A stretch of 64,000 nucleotides of DNA, taken from contig NZ_AQRC01000004.1 of NCBI RefSeq assembly GCF_000737065.1, positions 186,001-250,000 of the forward strand, read 5' to 3'. The position numbers were made by a program, and so were the translations under genes. The notes under the pieces are model-generated. The model was not told the DNA's origin. It worked only from the letters and a program-made list of their open reading frames with translations, and did no database searches. Shown here one piece after another: positions 16,390-25,285 of the stretch (the first letter of the stretch is position 1; every line of letters starts with the position of its first letter). This DNA comes from Thioclava atlantica (GTDB taxonomy: Bacteria > Pseudomonadota > Alphaproteobacteria > Rhodobacterales > Rhodobacteraceae).

Positions 16390-17688
16390 TCAGCGTTTGA
16401 GACGCGTGGTCTCGTCGAGCATCTCGTCCATGGTGGTGACGATCTTCGCATTCGTGGAATAGGCCCGCTGGGTGCGGATCAGATCGCTCAGCTCCTGCGC
16501 GATATCGACATTGGAGCCCTCGAGCGCGCCCGACGTGATATTGCCCACGGGGCCCTCGTTCGCCTTGTGAATCGTGTAGCTTCCGCTGTTGCGGGTGAGC
16601 CGATAGGCGTCGCCGTCGACTTCCTGCATCCCGTTCGGGTTCTCCACATGGGCGAGCGGGATCTTGTAGAGCGGCTGGCGCTGGCCATTGTCGAAGATTC
16701 CGAACATCGTGCCGCTATTGTCGATCTCGATGCGGGTGAGCGCCCCGGCCGAAGAGCCGTCCGCGCTGAATTTCTGCGGCGTGAAATCGCCCGCGAACTG
16801 GGTGATCCCGTCATAGCTGTTCGGGGCACCGAGCCCGACATCGATCTGTTGCGTGGTGCCGCCGTCATCCACGGTCAGGGTCATCACGCCGGTGGTCGTG
16901 TCCATCGAGAAGGCCGCGGGAGCGGTCGCGAGGCTGGTCACCCCGGAATAGCTCACGGGAGCGCCCGCATTCGCACCGCCGCCGGCGAAATCGACCGTGA
17001 CCGTGCCGTAAGGGGTCCCGTCGGGATCGGCGACGGTGATGTCCCAGCGGTTCGGGGTCGAGGTCGGCTGCCAGGAATATTCGAGGCGCTTCACCGCGCC
17101 CAGCGGGGTGTAATATTGCGACGAGGACTTGAAGGGCGCGCCGGGCGTCGCGTTGCCGGTTTCCTGCGAGGGCAGGTTGCCCTGCACGCCGATCGTGCTG
17201 GTCGCCTTCGCGCTCAGGGTCGCCTCGGTCACGTTCACCGTTTTCAACCCGTTGAAGCTGTTACCGTCGATCGAGCCGAGCTTGCCGTCGGTATAGGGAT
17301 AACCCGAAAGGAAATATCCTGCCGAGTTGACGAGATCGCCATTCTCGTTGGCTTGGAACGATCCGGCGCGCGTCATGACGTAATCGGACTGCACGCTCGT
17401 ATTGGGGGTGTTGGAGACCACGAAGAACCCGTCCCCGTTCACCGCAAGATCGGTCGGAGAGCTGGTGGGGATCACCGCGCCGCCATTCTTCAGATCGGAG
17501 GTGACGACGGCATTGACCCCGGAAGGGGCGTTGAGCCCGCCGCTCGGCGTCATGGTGACCATCTGGGCGAAGCTGCGCTTGTAGCCCGTGGTATTCGCGT
17601 TCGCGATATTCTCGGAAATCTCGCCAACTGCGACAGAATTCGCGTTAAGACCGCTCACGCCGGTCTGCATCGCGCTCGAAATACTCAT
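16390..17688 (-). CDS. flgE: Flagellar hook protein FlgE
   Basis: The 432-residue protein has the hook/rod N-terminus (SSAMQTGVSGLNANSVAVGE, then ENIANANTTGYKRSF), the FlgE central domains (LAVNGDGFFVVS; YPYTDGKLG) and the C-terminal ELSDLIRTQRAYSTNAKIVT. It makes the universal joint and heads flgE-flgK-flgL. An N6-spaced TTAA pair stands about 65 bases upstream. Confidence 0.95.
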   Translation of the reverse strand: MSISSAMQTGVSGLNANSVAVGEISENIANANTTGYKRSFAQMVTMTPSGGLNAPSGVNAVVTSDLKNGGAVIPTSSPTDLAVNGDGFFVVSNTPNTSVQSDYVMTRAGSFQANENGDLVNSAGYFLSGYPYTDGKLGSIDGNSFNGLKTVNVTEATLSAKATSTIGVQGNLPSQETGNATPGAPFKSSSQYYTPLGAVKRLEYSWQPTSTPNRWDITVADPDGTPYGTVTVDFAGGGANAGAPVSYSGVTSLATAPAAFSMDTTTGVMTLTVDDGGTTQQIDVGLGAPNSYDGITQFAGDFTPQKFSADGSSAGALTRIEIDNSGTMFGIFDNGQRQPLYKIPLAHVENPNGMQEVDGDAYRLTRNSGSYTIHKANEGPVGNITSGALEGSNVDIAQELSDLIRTQRAYSTNAKIVTTMDEMLDETTRLKR

Positions 17689-17749
17689 GGCTTTATCCTC
17701 TCATGCCCGAAGAGAAAGGGTTCTTATTTGAGAGATATGCGCCTGATGT

Positions 17750-17763
17750 TTAACTGACGTTAA
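17750..17763. promoter_or_regulatory. Near-palindromic TTAAC-N4-GTTAA upstream of flgE
   Basis: TTAA half-sites at 17750-17753 and 17760-17763 are separated by 6 bases (one fewer than the CtrA consensus) and lie 62-75 bases upstream of the flgE ATG. The element is palindromic over TTAAC/GTTAA. It may be a variant CtrA site; not proven. Confidence 0.35.
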
Positions 17764-17822
17764 AAATAGACAGGCTTTTTCTTGGGACGCGGGGGAAAAG
17801 CACCAATGCATAGCAAGGACAT

Positions 17823-19598
17823 CTAGCCCCCCGTCCCCTTGGCCTCCGTCCCCACCACCTCGAGCGCATCATCGGCATTGCGCAGCCGGTCACGCGCCGC
17901 GGCATCCTTCAGCGGGCTCAGCGCCGCGGGTTCCGCCAGAAGGTTCTCGACGAGCTTGTTCAGATCGTCCCGCCCCGCCAGACGGGGAAGAACCGCCGCG
18001 ACGCTGCGCGCCGTGGTCAGATCGCCCGAGCGATAGGCGGCAAGCAGCAGCTCGACCGCATCCGTCTCCGAGAAACCGTCCGAGGCGCGCTTCCACAATT
18101 CGCGATAGTAGCGGACCGCCTCCTTCCAATCGCCCTTCTTCCAATAGAGCCGGGCCAGAAGCCGCAGATATTCGACCGAGTGCGAGGTCACCTTGGTCAT
18201 CAGGGCCGCATCGGTATTCCCGGCCTCGGCCAGCACCCGCGCTTGCACCGCATTGAACTGATCGCGCCCCTGCGCATCGGTCGGCCTCTCGGACACCTCG
18301 AGAACCTTGGCCGCACGCTCGAACTGGCCTCCGCGGGCGAGGGCCTCCGCCTCCTTCAGCGCCAGATGCGCCACTCTGTCCTGCGACACCGCCTCGGGAT
18401 CGCTCTTGTCCAGAGCTTCGGAGGCTTCGCGGATTTTTCGGTACTCGGCGGCCGCCTGGGTCGTCGCCCCGAGATCGAGCAGCCGGTCGGCGAATTCCTC
18501 GGCATAGATCTGGAAATCCGGGCGGAACTCGAAATAGGGCTCCAACCGCTGATGCGCGTCGGCGAACTCGGCGAGCGGGATCTTCCCCTCTGCCCCCTGC
18601 GCATAAAAGGTCTTGAGCAGCCGGTCCGCCGCTTGGGCGGTGGCTTGCGCCTGCGGGCGATCGGAAAAGCGGGTGAGAATCTCGCCATAGGCCTCGAGCG
18701 CATCCGCCTCGCGGCCGGCCTTCTCTCCCAGCTCCGCGCGCCGTTCGAGAGCCTGCAGATCGAACCTGTCCCCCCGCCATGCGAGATTGGCCTCCGCGAG
18801 CTGGGACAAGGCCTGATCGGGCGTCAACCATCCTTGTTTCAGGCCCAGATCGACCGATGCGAGCCGCGCCCGCTGCGCATATCGGTCCTGTCCCTTGGCC
18901 GCCTCACGATAGGCCGCATAGGCCTTTTCGGGATGATGCGACCGCTCGGCCACCCGCCCCAGAAGAAAGCTGTAAACCGGCTCGGCCTTCAATTCGGGAT
19001 AGTCGTCGAACGCCTTGCTCAGCCGTTCCGCGAGCGGCCATTTCGCGACCGCGATCGCGCCCTCCAGAAGTGCGGGAAGGCAGGCCTCCACGAAAACGGG
19101 TGGATAGGCCTCGAGCCGATCGGTCGCCCCGGCAAGGTTCCCCTCGAGCTCCACCGCATCGCCCTGCGTGATCGCGTTCAGTGCCGCCCAGAGATGATAT
19201 TCGGGCCAGTTCGCCCATTCCGCGTTCGGCAGCAGCTCGCCCGGCGGAACCCCCGCTCCCTCCATGATCCGGAACCCCGCCGAAATCGCCCGCCACCGGG
19301 CGCGCTCGGCCGGGGGCAGCCCTTCCGGCATTTCGTCACCGAGGATCGACCGGCCCTCCGGCAACATGACATGCGCGAGATAGAACTCGGCGAGATCGAG
19401 CCGCGCGACCGCGCGCGCCGGTCCTGGCTCTGCGGCAGCGAAATCCGCGTTCAGCCTGTCACGGTCGGCAAGAAACCCGGCCTGGGTGTATTGCGCGAAA
19501 TCGAAAGCGGGGGGCGCGGGGACGGGCTCAGCCCGGGCGGCTCCGCACACAAGGCAAAGAACCCAAACACCGCTCATGAAGGGGAAACCGCGTCGCAT
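17823..19598 (-). CDS. Exported helical-repeat (TPR-like) protein of the flagellar cluster
   Basis: The 591-residue protein has an N-terminal signal peptide (about 1-23, ending AARAEP) and is otherwise alpha-helical, with TPR-like helix pairs such as LLGRVAERSHHPEKAYAAYR (about 204-223) and LLARLYWKKGDWKEAVRYYR (about 480-499). No catalytic motif is visible. It is monocistronic, divergent from flgF and downstream of flgE. Periplasmic localisation is likely. Together with the MotE-like protein it could play the role of the rhizobial MotE client MotC, but that is only a hypothesis from context. Start ATG 19598 is preceded by GAGGCGACGGGA; an in-frame ATG at 19577 is possible. Confidence 0.65.
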   Translation of the reverse strand: MRRGFPFMSGVWVLCLVCGAARAEPVPAPPAFDFAQYTQAGFLADRDRLNADFAAAEPGPARAVARLDLAEFYLAHVMLPEGRSILGDEMPEGLPPAERARWRAISAGFRIMEGAGVPPGELLPNAEWANWPEYHLWAALNAITQGDAVELEGNLAGATDRLEAYPPVFVEACLPALLEGAIAVAKWPLAERLSKAFDDYPELKAEPVYSFLLGRVAERSHHPEKAYAAYREAAKGQDRYAQRARLASVDLGLKQGWLTPDQALSQLAEANLAWRGDRFDLQALERRAELGEKAGREADALEAYGEILTRFSDRPQAQATAQAADRLLKTFYAQGAEGKIPLAEFADAHQRLEPYFEFRPDFQIYAEEFADRLLDLGATTQAAAEYRKIREASEALDKSDPEAVSQDRVAHLALKEAEALARGGQFERAAKVLEVSERPTDAQGRDQFNAVQARVLAEAGNTDAALMTKVTSHSVEYLRLLARLYWKKGDWKEAVRYYRELWKRASDGFSETDAVELLLAAYRSGDLTTARSVAAVLPRLAGRDDLNKLVENLLAEPAALSPLKDAAARDRLRNADDALEVVGTEAKGTGG

Positions 19599-19628
19599 TC
19601 CCGTCGCCTCTTGCCTGCATGGGATTGA

Positions 19629-19650
19629 ATTCTTTCCTCTACCAAAGAAT
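19629..19650. promoter_or_regulatory. ATTCTTT-N8-AAAGAAT palindrome upstream of flgF
   Basis: A perfect 7-base inverted repeat (19629-19635 and 19644-19650) lies in the 149-base AT-rich gap between the divergent TPR-protein gene and flgF. It shares the CAAAGAAT element with the fliG, ftcR and sigma-factor upstream regions. Confidence 0.4.
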
Positions 19651-19747
19651 AGTATTGATTATTTCAAGAAGAGCAAACATTATTGCCGTGAAATCGGCAG
19701 CAATCCAAACACAAAGCCACAAGCACAATTCGCGCGGACTGAAATTC

Positions 19748-20485
19748 ATGGATAGCTCAAACTACGTATCGCTGTCTCTCGCCTCGACGCTGTGGCGCAG
19801 CCTTGATATCTCGGCCAACAACATGGCCAATGCCAACACGGCCGGCTTCAAGGCCGAACGTTCGCTGACCGAGAGCTTCAATGCGAAGGGCGGCGGGGAT
19901 GCCGCGAATGACGTGAGCTACGTCCTCGACCGGGGCTCCTATCTCGACAATCGCCAGGGATCGCTGACCAGAACCTCGAACCCGCTCGACGTTGCCCTCA
20001 ACGGAGATGGCTGGCTCGCCTATACCACCCCCGCGGGCCAGACCGCATTCGGGCGCGATGGCCGACTGGCCGTCGACCCGCAGGGCAACCTCGTGACCCT
20101 TTCGGGCAACCGGGTGCTTGATCGCGCGGGCGCGCCGATCGCCATTCCTCCGGGCGAGGAGATCACCATCTCCCGCGACGGGACGATCTCGAGCGCTGAG
20201 AGCGGCACGATCGGAACTCTGGGCGTGTTCACCGTGCCCGATATCCAAAGCTTCAGCCGTCTGGGAGGCGGGCTCTTCGCCGCACCCGGGAATGCCGCCC
20301 CCGCCCTCACCCCGGCCGAGACCACGCAGGTCGCCCAGGGGTTCATCGAGGAAAGCAATGTCCAGCCGGTCGTCGAGATGACCCGGATGATGGACATCCA
20401 GCGCTCCTACGAGCGGGCCGTGAAATTGATGGATGAACAGGACAACCTTCGTCAGGAAACATTGCGCAGGCTTGGCCGATCCTGA
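19748..20485 (+). CDS. flgF: Flagellar proximal rod protein FlgF
   Basis: The 245-residue protein has the flagellar rod signature WRSLDISANNMANANTAGFK near the N-terminus, LDVALNGDGWLAY (about 85-97) and the C-terminal MTRMMDIQRSYERAVKLMDE. This fits FlgF, which precedes FlgG. The open frame reaches upstream to 19619, but the ATG at 19748 begins the conserved sequence. It starts a rightward unit flgF-flgG-flgA-flgH-FliL-like. Confidence 0.92.
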   Translation: MDSSNYVSLSLASTLWRSLDISANNMANANTAGFKAERSLTESFNAKGGGDAANDVSYVLDRGSYLDNRQGSLTRTSNPLDVALNGDGWLAYTTPAGQTAFGRDGRLAVDPQGNLVTLSGNRVLDRAGAPIAIPPGEEITISRDGTISSAESGTIGTLGVFTVPDIQSFSRLGGGLFAAPGNAAPALTPAETTQVAQGFIEESNVQPVVEMTRMMDIQRSYERAVKLMDEQDNLRQETLRRLGRS

Positions 20486-20507
20486 CCGGCACGAAAGGAG
20501 CTGAAAC

Positions 20508-21293
20508 ATGAGGGCACTTGGAATTGCCGCCACCGGGATGCTGGCACAGCAGACCAATGTGGACGTGATCTCGAACAACATCGCGAACGCGAACACCACC
20601 GGCTACAAGAGCACGCGCGCAGCCTTTCAGGATCTGGTCTACCAGTCGCTGCAGCGCGAGGGCTCCCTGACCTCCGCCGACGGAACCGCGCGCCCGGTCG
20701 GGGTCGATATCGGCCTCGGGGTGCAGAGCGCGGGCGTGGTCCGGCTCAACACGCAAGGCGGCCTCGTGCAAACCGAAAACCAGCTCGATCTCGCGATCGA
20801 CGGGAAAGGCTATTTCACCCTCAACCTGCCGGATGGCAGCCAGGCCTACACGCGGGCGGGCACCTTTCAGCTCAGCCCCGAGGGCCAGATCGTATCCCTC
20901 GACGGCTATGAAGTCGCCCCCGGGATCAACGTCCCCGCCAATACCACCAATGTCGAGATCAACCAGCAGGGGCTCGTGATGGCCTATGTCGGCAAGGACC
21001 CGACGCCGGTACAGATCGGCCAGCTCACGATGGCGACCTTCGTCAACGAGGCGGGGATGAAGCCGCTCGGCAACAACCTCCTGCAGGCGACGACCGCGTC
21101 GGGCGAACCCACCCAGGCGCTGCCCGGAGATCCGGGTGTCGGCATCCTCCGGCAAGGCTACCTCGAAAGCTCCAACGTCAATATCATCCAGCAGATCACC
21201 GACCTCATCTCGGCGCAGCGCGCCTATGAGATGAATTCGAAGGCGATCGAGACGGCCGACCAGATGATGTCCACCTCGAACCAGATCAAGTGA
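20508..21293 (+). CDS. flgG: Flagellar distal rod protein FlgG
   Basis: The 261-residue protein is typical FlgG: MRALGIAATGMLAQQTNVDV, ISNNIANANTTGYKSTRAAF, DLAIDGKGYFTLNLPDGSQA and ITDLISAQRAYEMNSKAIET at the end. It forms the distal rod inside the P and L rings. A GGAG Shine-Dalgarno sequence (AAAGGAGCTGAAAC) precedes the ATG and 22 bases separate it from flgF. Confidence 0.97.
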   Translation: MRALGIAATGMLAQQTNVDVISNNIANANTTGYKSTRAAFQDLVYQSLQREGSLTSADGTARPVGVDIGLGVQSAGVVRLNTQGGLVQTENQLDLAIDGKGYFTLNLPDGSQAYTRAGTFQLSPEGQIVSLDGYEVAPGINVPANTTNVEINQQGLVMAYVGKDPTPVQIGQLTMATFVNEAGMKPLGNNLLQATTASGEPTQALPGDPGVGILRQGYLESSNVNIIQQITDLISAQRAYEMNSKAIETADQMMSTSNQIK

Positions 21294-21297
21294 TGTC

Positions 21298-21975
21298 ATG
21301 ACCTCGAAAATCGCCTCAGCGACAGCCCTTCTCGCCACGCTCGTCACCGCGATCTTCGCCGCATCCGCGAGCGCCGAATCCGTGCGGGTTCTGGTGGCCG
21401 AGAAAGCGGAACAGTCCTGGGGGCTCGAAATGCCGCCGAACGGGCATTTCGAGATCACGCTGCAAGAGAGCGACCCCGGCGAGGCGGAAATGATCAGCGA
21501 TTTCTGGATGGACCGCTCCACCGGCCAGTTTCTCGCGAATGCCGTCGAGAAATCCGGCGACGTGCGCCGGGTCGCCGGGCTCGCGCTGCTCAACGTGCCC
21601 GTACCGGTGCCCACTGAGCAGCTACTTCCCGGCACGATCCTTTCCGGCGATGACTTCCAGGTGGTCGACCTCCCCTATGGCCAGGTCGGGGCCTATGCCG
21701 TGACCAGCCTCGACCATCTGGCGGGCATGCAGGTCCGCCGCGTGCTCGCCCGGGGGCGTCCGGTGATGAGCCAATCCATCACCGAGCCGGTGATCATCGC
21801 ACGCGGCGACCCGGTCTCGATCGAATATTCGAAAGGCGCGATGTCGCTGACCGCGCCCGGCAAGGCGATCTCTGACGCTCATGCGGATCAGCCCGTGCGC
21901 GTGGTCAATCTCGTGAGCAACAAGATCGTCACGGGGATCGCCAAGCCCGACGGCAAAGTGGAGATTCAGAATTGA
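21298..21975 (+). CDS. flgA: P-ring assembly chaperone FlgA
   Basis: The 225-residue protein has a signal peptide (about 1-26, ending SASAES) and a C-terminal SAF/ChapFlgA domain (about 100-225): PTEQLLPGTILSGDDFQVVD, LAGMQVRRVLARGRPVMSQS and VRVVNLVSNKIVTGIAKPDG. FlgA assists FlgI polymerisation into the P ring. It lies 4 bases after flgG and overlaps flgH by 4 bases. Confidence 0.94.
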   Translation: MTSKIASATALLATLVTAIFAASASAESVRVLVAEKAEQSWGLEMPPNGHFEITLQESDPGEAEMISDFWMDRSTGQFLANAVEKSGDVRRVAGLALLNVPVPVPTEQLLPGTILSGDDFQVVDLPYGQVGAYAVTSLDHLAGMQVRRVLARGRPVMSQSITEPVIIARGDPVSIEYSKGAMSLTAPGKAISDAHADQPVRVVNLVSNKIVTGIAKPDGKVEIQN

Positions 21976-22727
21976 AACATTCACTCTATTTCCTGCCGAT
22001 GCTCGCGCTGGCCGCCTGCGGCCCCGGCACGGCCTTCGACCGCGACCCGCATGTGAGCAACATGGTCGTCGATGGCGACACCATTCCCGAGGTCAATCGC
22101 GTCAGCGTCCCGATGCCGCCGCTCGAACCCCCGCATGTTCCGCAACGGGCCGAGGCCGCATCGCTCTGGCGGACCGGGTCGGCGGGTTTCTTCGGCGATC
22201 AACGCGCCGACAAGGTGGGCGATCTGCTCACGGTCGATATCGATATCAACGACCAAGCACAGCTTCAGAACGCGTCCCAACGCAGCCGAGACGGCAGCGA
22301 GAATGTCGGCTTCCCCACATTTCTCGGCTACGGCGGCAAGATCGACAAGGTCCTGCCCGGCGTCAGCCAGAAGGACCTGCCTTCGGGAAGCAGCATCGTG
22401 GATCTGAACTCGAAATCGAGCGCCAATGGCAGCGGCTCGATCAAGCGCAACGAGACGATCAACCTCAAGGTCGCCGCCCTGATCATCCAGAAACTCCAGA
22501 ACGGGAATTTCGTGATCGCCGGGCGCCAGGAGGTGAAGGTCAATCACGAATTGCGCGAATTGCGCGTCGCCGGGATCATCCGCCCGCAAGACATCCGGAT
22601 GGACAACACCATTCCCTACGAGAAGATCGCCGAGGCGCGGATCTCCTATGGTGGCCGCGGGCAGATCAGCAAGGTGCAACAGCCTCGTTACGGGCAGGAC
22701 GCGCTTGACGTCGTGCTTCCCTACTGA
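21972..22727 (+). CDS. flgH: Flagellar L-ring lipoprotein FlgH
   Basis: The 251-residue protein has a lipoprotein signal with lipobox LALAAC (modified Cys16) and the FlgH body: SLWRTGSAGFFGDQRADKVG, GDLLTVDIDI, GSIKRNETINLKVAALI and FVIAGRQEVKVNHELRELRV. It forms the outer-membrane L ring. The start is a TTG at 21972 that overlaps the flgA TGA; no ATG gives a signal peptide, so the rare start codon is well supported. Confidence 0.94.
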   Translation: MKHSLYFLPMLALAACGPGTAFDRDPHVSNMVVDGDTIPEVNRVSVPMPPLEPPHVPQRAEAASLWRTGSAGFFGDQRADKVGDLLTVDIDINDQAQLQNASQRSRDGSENVGFPTFLGYGGKIDKVLPGVSQKDLPSGSSIVDLNSKSSANGSGSIKRNETINLKVAALIIQKLQNGNFVIAGRQEVKVNHELRELRVAGIIRPQDIRMDNTIPYEKIAEARISYGGRGQISKVQQPRYGQDALDVVLPY

Positions 22728-22736
22728 CCTCGCCCG

Positions 22737-23180
22737 ATGCCCCCTCTGAAGATCCTCGTGCTGCTCATCGTCGTGGTGCCGATCGTCGCCGCGGGCCTGG
22801 GATATCTCGGCGGCAGCCAGATCGCGCCGCGTCCCGATGCGCCCACAACGCCGGCGGAGCCCGCCCCGCGCGAGATCGCTCTGGGCAACATCACGGTTCC
22901 GATCTACAGGGCGCGCGATGTCAGCTATCTGACGGCCGATGTGACGCTGGTGCTCAAGGCCGACGGTCTTCCCGACGGCTCCGCGCTCGTGCCGAAATTG
23001 CGCGACGAGACGCTCGATCTTCTGACCACCCTGGCAGACAGCCGGTTGCTCGATCCCGGTTCGGATGCTCCCGACCAGATCGCCACCCTTCTCGAGCGTG
23101 GTCTGTCGGATCGGCTACCCGGCCTGCAGGCCGTGAAGGTGAACCGCGCCACGCCTTTCCGGCAAGGGCAGAACGGCTGA
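22737..23180 (+). CDS. Small membrane-anchored protein, possibly FliL-like
   Basis: The 147-residue protein has one N-terminal membrane helix (about 5-25), a Pro-rich linker (about 33-46) and a periplasmic domain with YLTADVTLVLKADGLPDG and LRDETLDLLTTLADSRLL. The strand-helix pattern recalls FliL (an 'x-v-t-l-v-l' strand followed by a Leu-rich helix), and fliL commonly follows flgH in alphaproteobacteria, but a clear fliL already exists at 2635-3186. It could be a FliL paralogue. It is 9 bases after flgH and ends this transcription unit. Confidence 0.55.
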   Translation: MPPLKILVLLIVVVPIVAAGLGYLGGSQIAPRPDAPTTPAEPAPREIALGNITVPIYRARDVSYLTADVTLVLKADGLPDGSALVPKLRDETLDLLTTLADSRLLDPGSDAPDQIATLLERGLSDRLPGLQAVKVNRATPFRQGQNG

Positions 23181-23216
23181 AATCGCCGCTGCGGCGCGCG
23201 GCGGCGTGACGCCGCC

Positions 23217-23891
23217 TCAGCCCGACACGGCGAGGACGAGCGAGCTCGGAATCTCCTCGCCGTTGCGCAGAACCAGCGACTGCCCCTGCCCCGTGAAGCG
23301 CACCTGATCGACCCGGGTGCTCGGATAGGTGTCGTAGGAAATCGGATTGCCGTCGGCATCCCTTGCGTCGATCTCGATGCGGAACGTGTCATCGGGCACC
23401 GGCAGCCCCGCAGAGTCGCGACCATCCCAGGTGAGCGCGATCTTCTCGCCCGAGCGCGTCGACAGACCGTTGATCCGGCGCAGTTCCGTCCCGTCGGCGG
23501 TCTTGATGATCGCGGTCACCTTGTCGGCAGGGGCGGCGAGTTCGTAGCTCGTGCTTGCCTCCCCGTTGCGCAACTCGAACCTGTCGGAGGCGAGCGTCAC
23601 CGTCTTGCCCATCAGCGCGACATCCGACATCCCCCCCAGCGCGCTCAACTTGGCGTCGATGGTCTTGAGATTGGTGTTGGTCTGGACGGACTGCTCGACC
23701 TGGCTGAGCTGCGCCAATTGCGACACGAACTGCGTCGAGTCCATCGGCTGAAGCGGATCCTGATTTCGGATCTGCGCCGTCAGAAGCTGCAGGAAACTGT
23801 TGTAATCCGCCGAGAGCTTCGATTGCGCGGTATTCGCCGTGTTGTCGGTCGCAGCCGAAGCTGCATTCGTGCTTGTCGGAGAGATGCTCAT
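23217..23891 (-). CDS. flgD: Flagellar hook-cap protein FlgD
   Basis: The 224-residue protein has the FlgD N-terminal motif (DYNSFLQLLTAQIRNQDPLQ, about 28-47, followed by PMDSTQFVSQLAQLSQVEQS) and a C-terminal Ig/FlgD-tudor region with LTWDGRDSAGLPVPDDTFRI. FlgD caps the growing hook and is discarded after completion. The ATG at 23891 with GGAG upstream is chosen over the longer frame. It lies 10 bases downstream of fliK, making it the last gene of sigma factor-sulfotransferase-fliK-flgD. Confidence 0.94.
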   Translation of the reverse strand: MSISPTSTNAASAATDNTANTAQSKLSADYNSFLQLLTAQIRNQDPLQPMDSTQFVSQLAQLSQVEQSVQTNTNLKTIDAKLSALGGMSDVALMGKTVTLASDRFELRNGEASTSYELAAPADKVTAIIKTADGTELRRINGLSTRSGEKIALTWDGRDSAGLPVPDDTFRIEIDARDADGNPISYDTYPSTRVDQVRFTGQGQSLVLRNGEEIPSSLVLAVSG

Positions 23892-23901
23892 TGGTGGCTC
23901 C

Positions 23902-25272
23902 TCAGGTCCTGATATCCACTTGTCCGTCGAGGATGGTCGGCTGCCAGTCGGCGCCAAGCACGGGGACGTCATCCTCGAAATTCGCTCCCGTGCCGGCAGA
24001 GCGCTCTTCCCCCTGCCCGCCATGACCGCCGAACTGCTCGAAATCGAGCGTGCCGCTATCCATCTGGATACCCTGCCCCGCCAGGATATTCGCCAGGGTA
24101 TCGCGATCGCCGCGCAGAGCGCTCAACACCGCCGGGCTCTCGGCGCGCACGACCACGTTGATCTGACCGCGCTTGTCGCGCTCCACGTCGATCTCGATAT
24201 CGCCAAGCCCGCGCGGGGTCAGAGCAACGCGGGTGCGTCCCTCATGCAGGTCGGCGCGCCGCAATTGCGTCGCGAGAAAGGCCGCGAACCGGGGCGAGGG
24301 CTGGGCCGCAGGCTGCCCCGACTGGGCTACTGCTTCGCTGCGCTGCGTGGCGCCTCCGTCATGCTGCGTGAGCCGAGCCACGGCCGTATCGGGCAGCGCC
24401 CCGGCGCGTGCGGCCTCGGCGAACAGGCTGCCGGGTTTGGGATCGCCCTTGCCCGGCTCCACGGGCAGGCCAGCCGCCTGAGCGTCAGACTTGCCGGTTT
24501 TCCCGGCGCCCTTCGTGGCGGCTTCCAGAACCGCGCGCACCCGCGGATCCATGCCATTTTCTCGCAGCTCCGCGGCAGGAAGATTAGGCGCCGGGTCCGC
24601 AGGACCCTGCGGGAGCGGGGTCGCGGCGGGTGCCTGCGCCGCTTCAGGCTTGGGGTGGACAGCAAGAGGAGGCGTTTCCCCGGTCGATCTCGCAGGCAGA
24701 AGCGCCGCAGCCGATTGCACCTCCGCGCCCCCCTTTTGGAGCGGCACGCGTTCAGGCGCCATCCCCGGCAGGCCGAGCGACATCAGAAGGCTCGCAAAGA
24801 CCTCGTCTATGCTTTCGCTTGCCCCGCCGGGCTTGCCCGAAGCCGGTTTTTCCACCGTGCTTCCGGCCTGCGGGCTGATCCCATTCAGCGAACGGACCAG
24901 AACCTCCCGAAGCTTCGTGCCATGTGCGGCATCGAACCCGGCGAGCACCTTCGCGAGCGACGCGCCCAGCTCGCTCAACACGGCCCCTACGGGCTTGCCA
25001 TTTGCCAACTCCGCAAGCGCTCCGTCCCGAACCTTCTGAAGCTTTCCGACCAGCTCGGTCTGAAGCGCGGGAATGTCCGCAAGGAGCGTGGCCCCTGCCG
25101 CACCGCCCGCCGAAACCGCCAGCACGGCGCCCCCTTTTCCCTGCGCAAGCGAACTCGTTTGCGCCCCCTGCAGGAGCGTCCCGAACCCGGTCTGCTCCGA
25201 TCCCGCAGGCTTTCGCCCCGCTCCCGAGATCGGCGTCGTCGTATTCAGCAATGTCGCAGCTTTCGCGTCCAT
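23902..25272 (-). CDS. fliK: Hook-length control protein FliK
   Basis: The 456-residue protein is low-complexity, Ala/Gly/Pro-rich over most of its length (the molecular ruler region) and ends with a Flg_hook C-terminal domain (about 345-420): TRVALTPRGLGDIEIDVERD, then INVVVRAESPAVLSALRGDR and LAGQGIQMDSGTLDF. FliK is secreted and triggers the FlhB specificity switch; FlhB is encoded at the left edge. The ATG at 25272 is 13 bases after the sulfotransferase stop. The upstream in-frame extension reads as a shadow of the sulfotransferase gene. Confidence 0.9.
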   Translation of the reverse strand: MDAKAATLLNTTTPISGAGRKPAGSEQTGFGTLLQGAQTSSLAQGKGGAVLAVSAGGAAGATLLADIPALQTELVGKLQKVRDGALAELANGKPVGAVLSELGASLAKVLAGFDAAHGTKLREVLVRSLNGISPQAGSTVEKPASGKPGGASESIDEVFASLLMSLGLPGMAPERVPLQKGGAEVQSAAALLPARSTGETPPLAVHPKPEAAQAPAATPLPQGPADPAPNLPAAELRENGMDPRVRAVLEAATKGAGKTGKSDAQAAGLPVEPGKGDPKPGSLFAEAARAGALPDTAVARLTQHDGGATQRSEAVAQSGQPAAQPSPRFAAFLATQLRRADLHEGRTRVALTPRGLGDIEIDVERDKRGQINVVVRAESPAVLSALRGDRDTLANILAGQGIQMDSGTLDFEQFGGHGGQGEERSAGTGANFEDDVPVLGADWQPTILDGQVDIRT

Positions 25273-25285
25273 GTATTTGACCTCG

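Noticed and set aside
14239-17757. A 1172-codon open frame on the plus strand
   Set aside because: It runs antisense to flgL, flgK and flgE, which have clear conserved motifs. Its protein is Arg/His/Gly-rich low-complexity sequence typical of the shadow frame of GC-rich genes.
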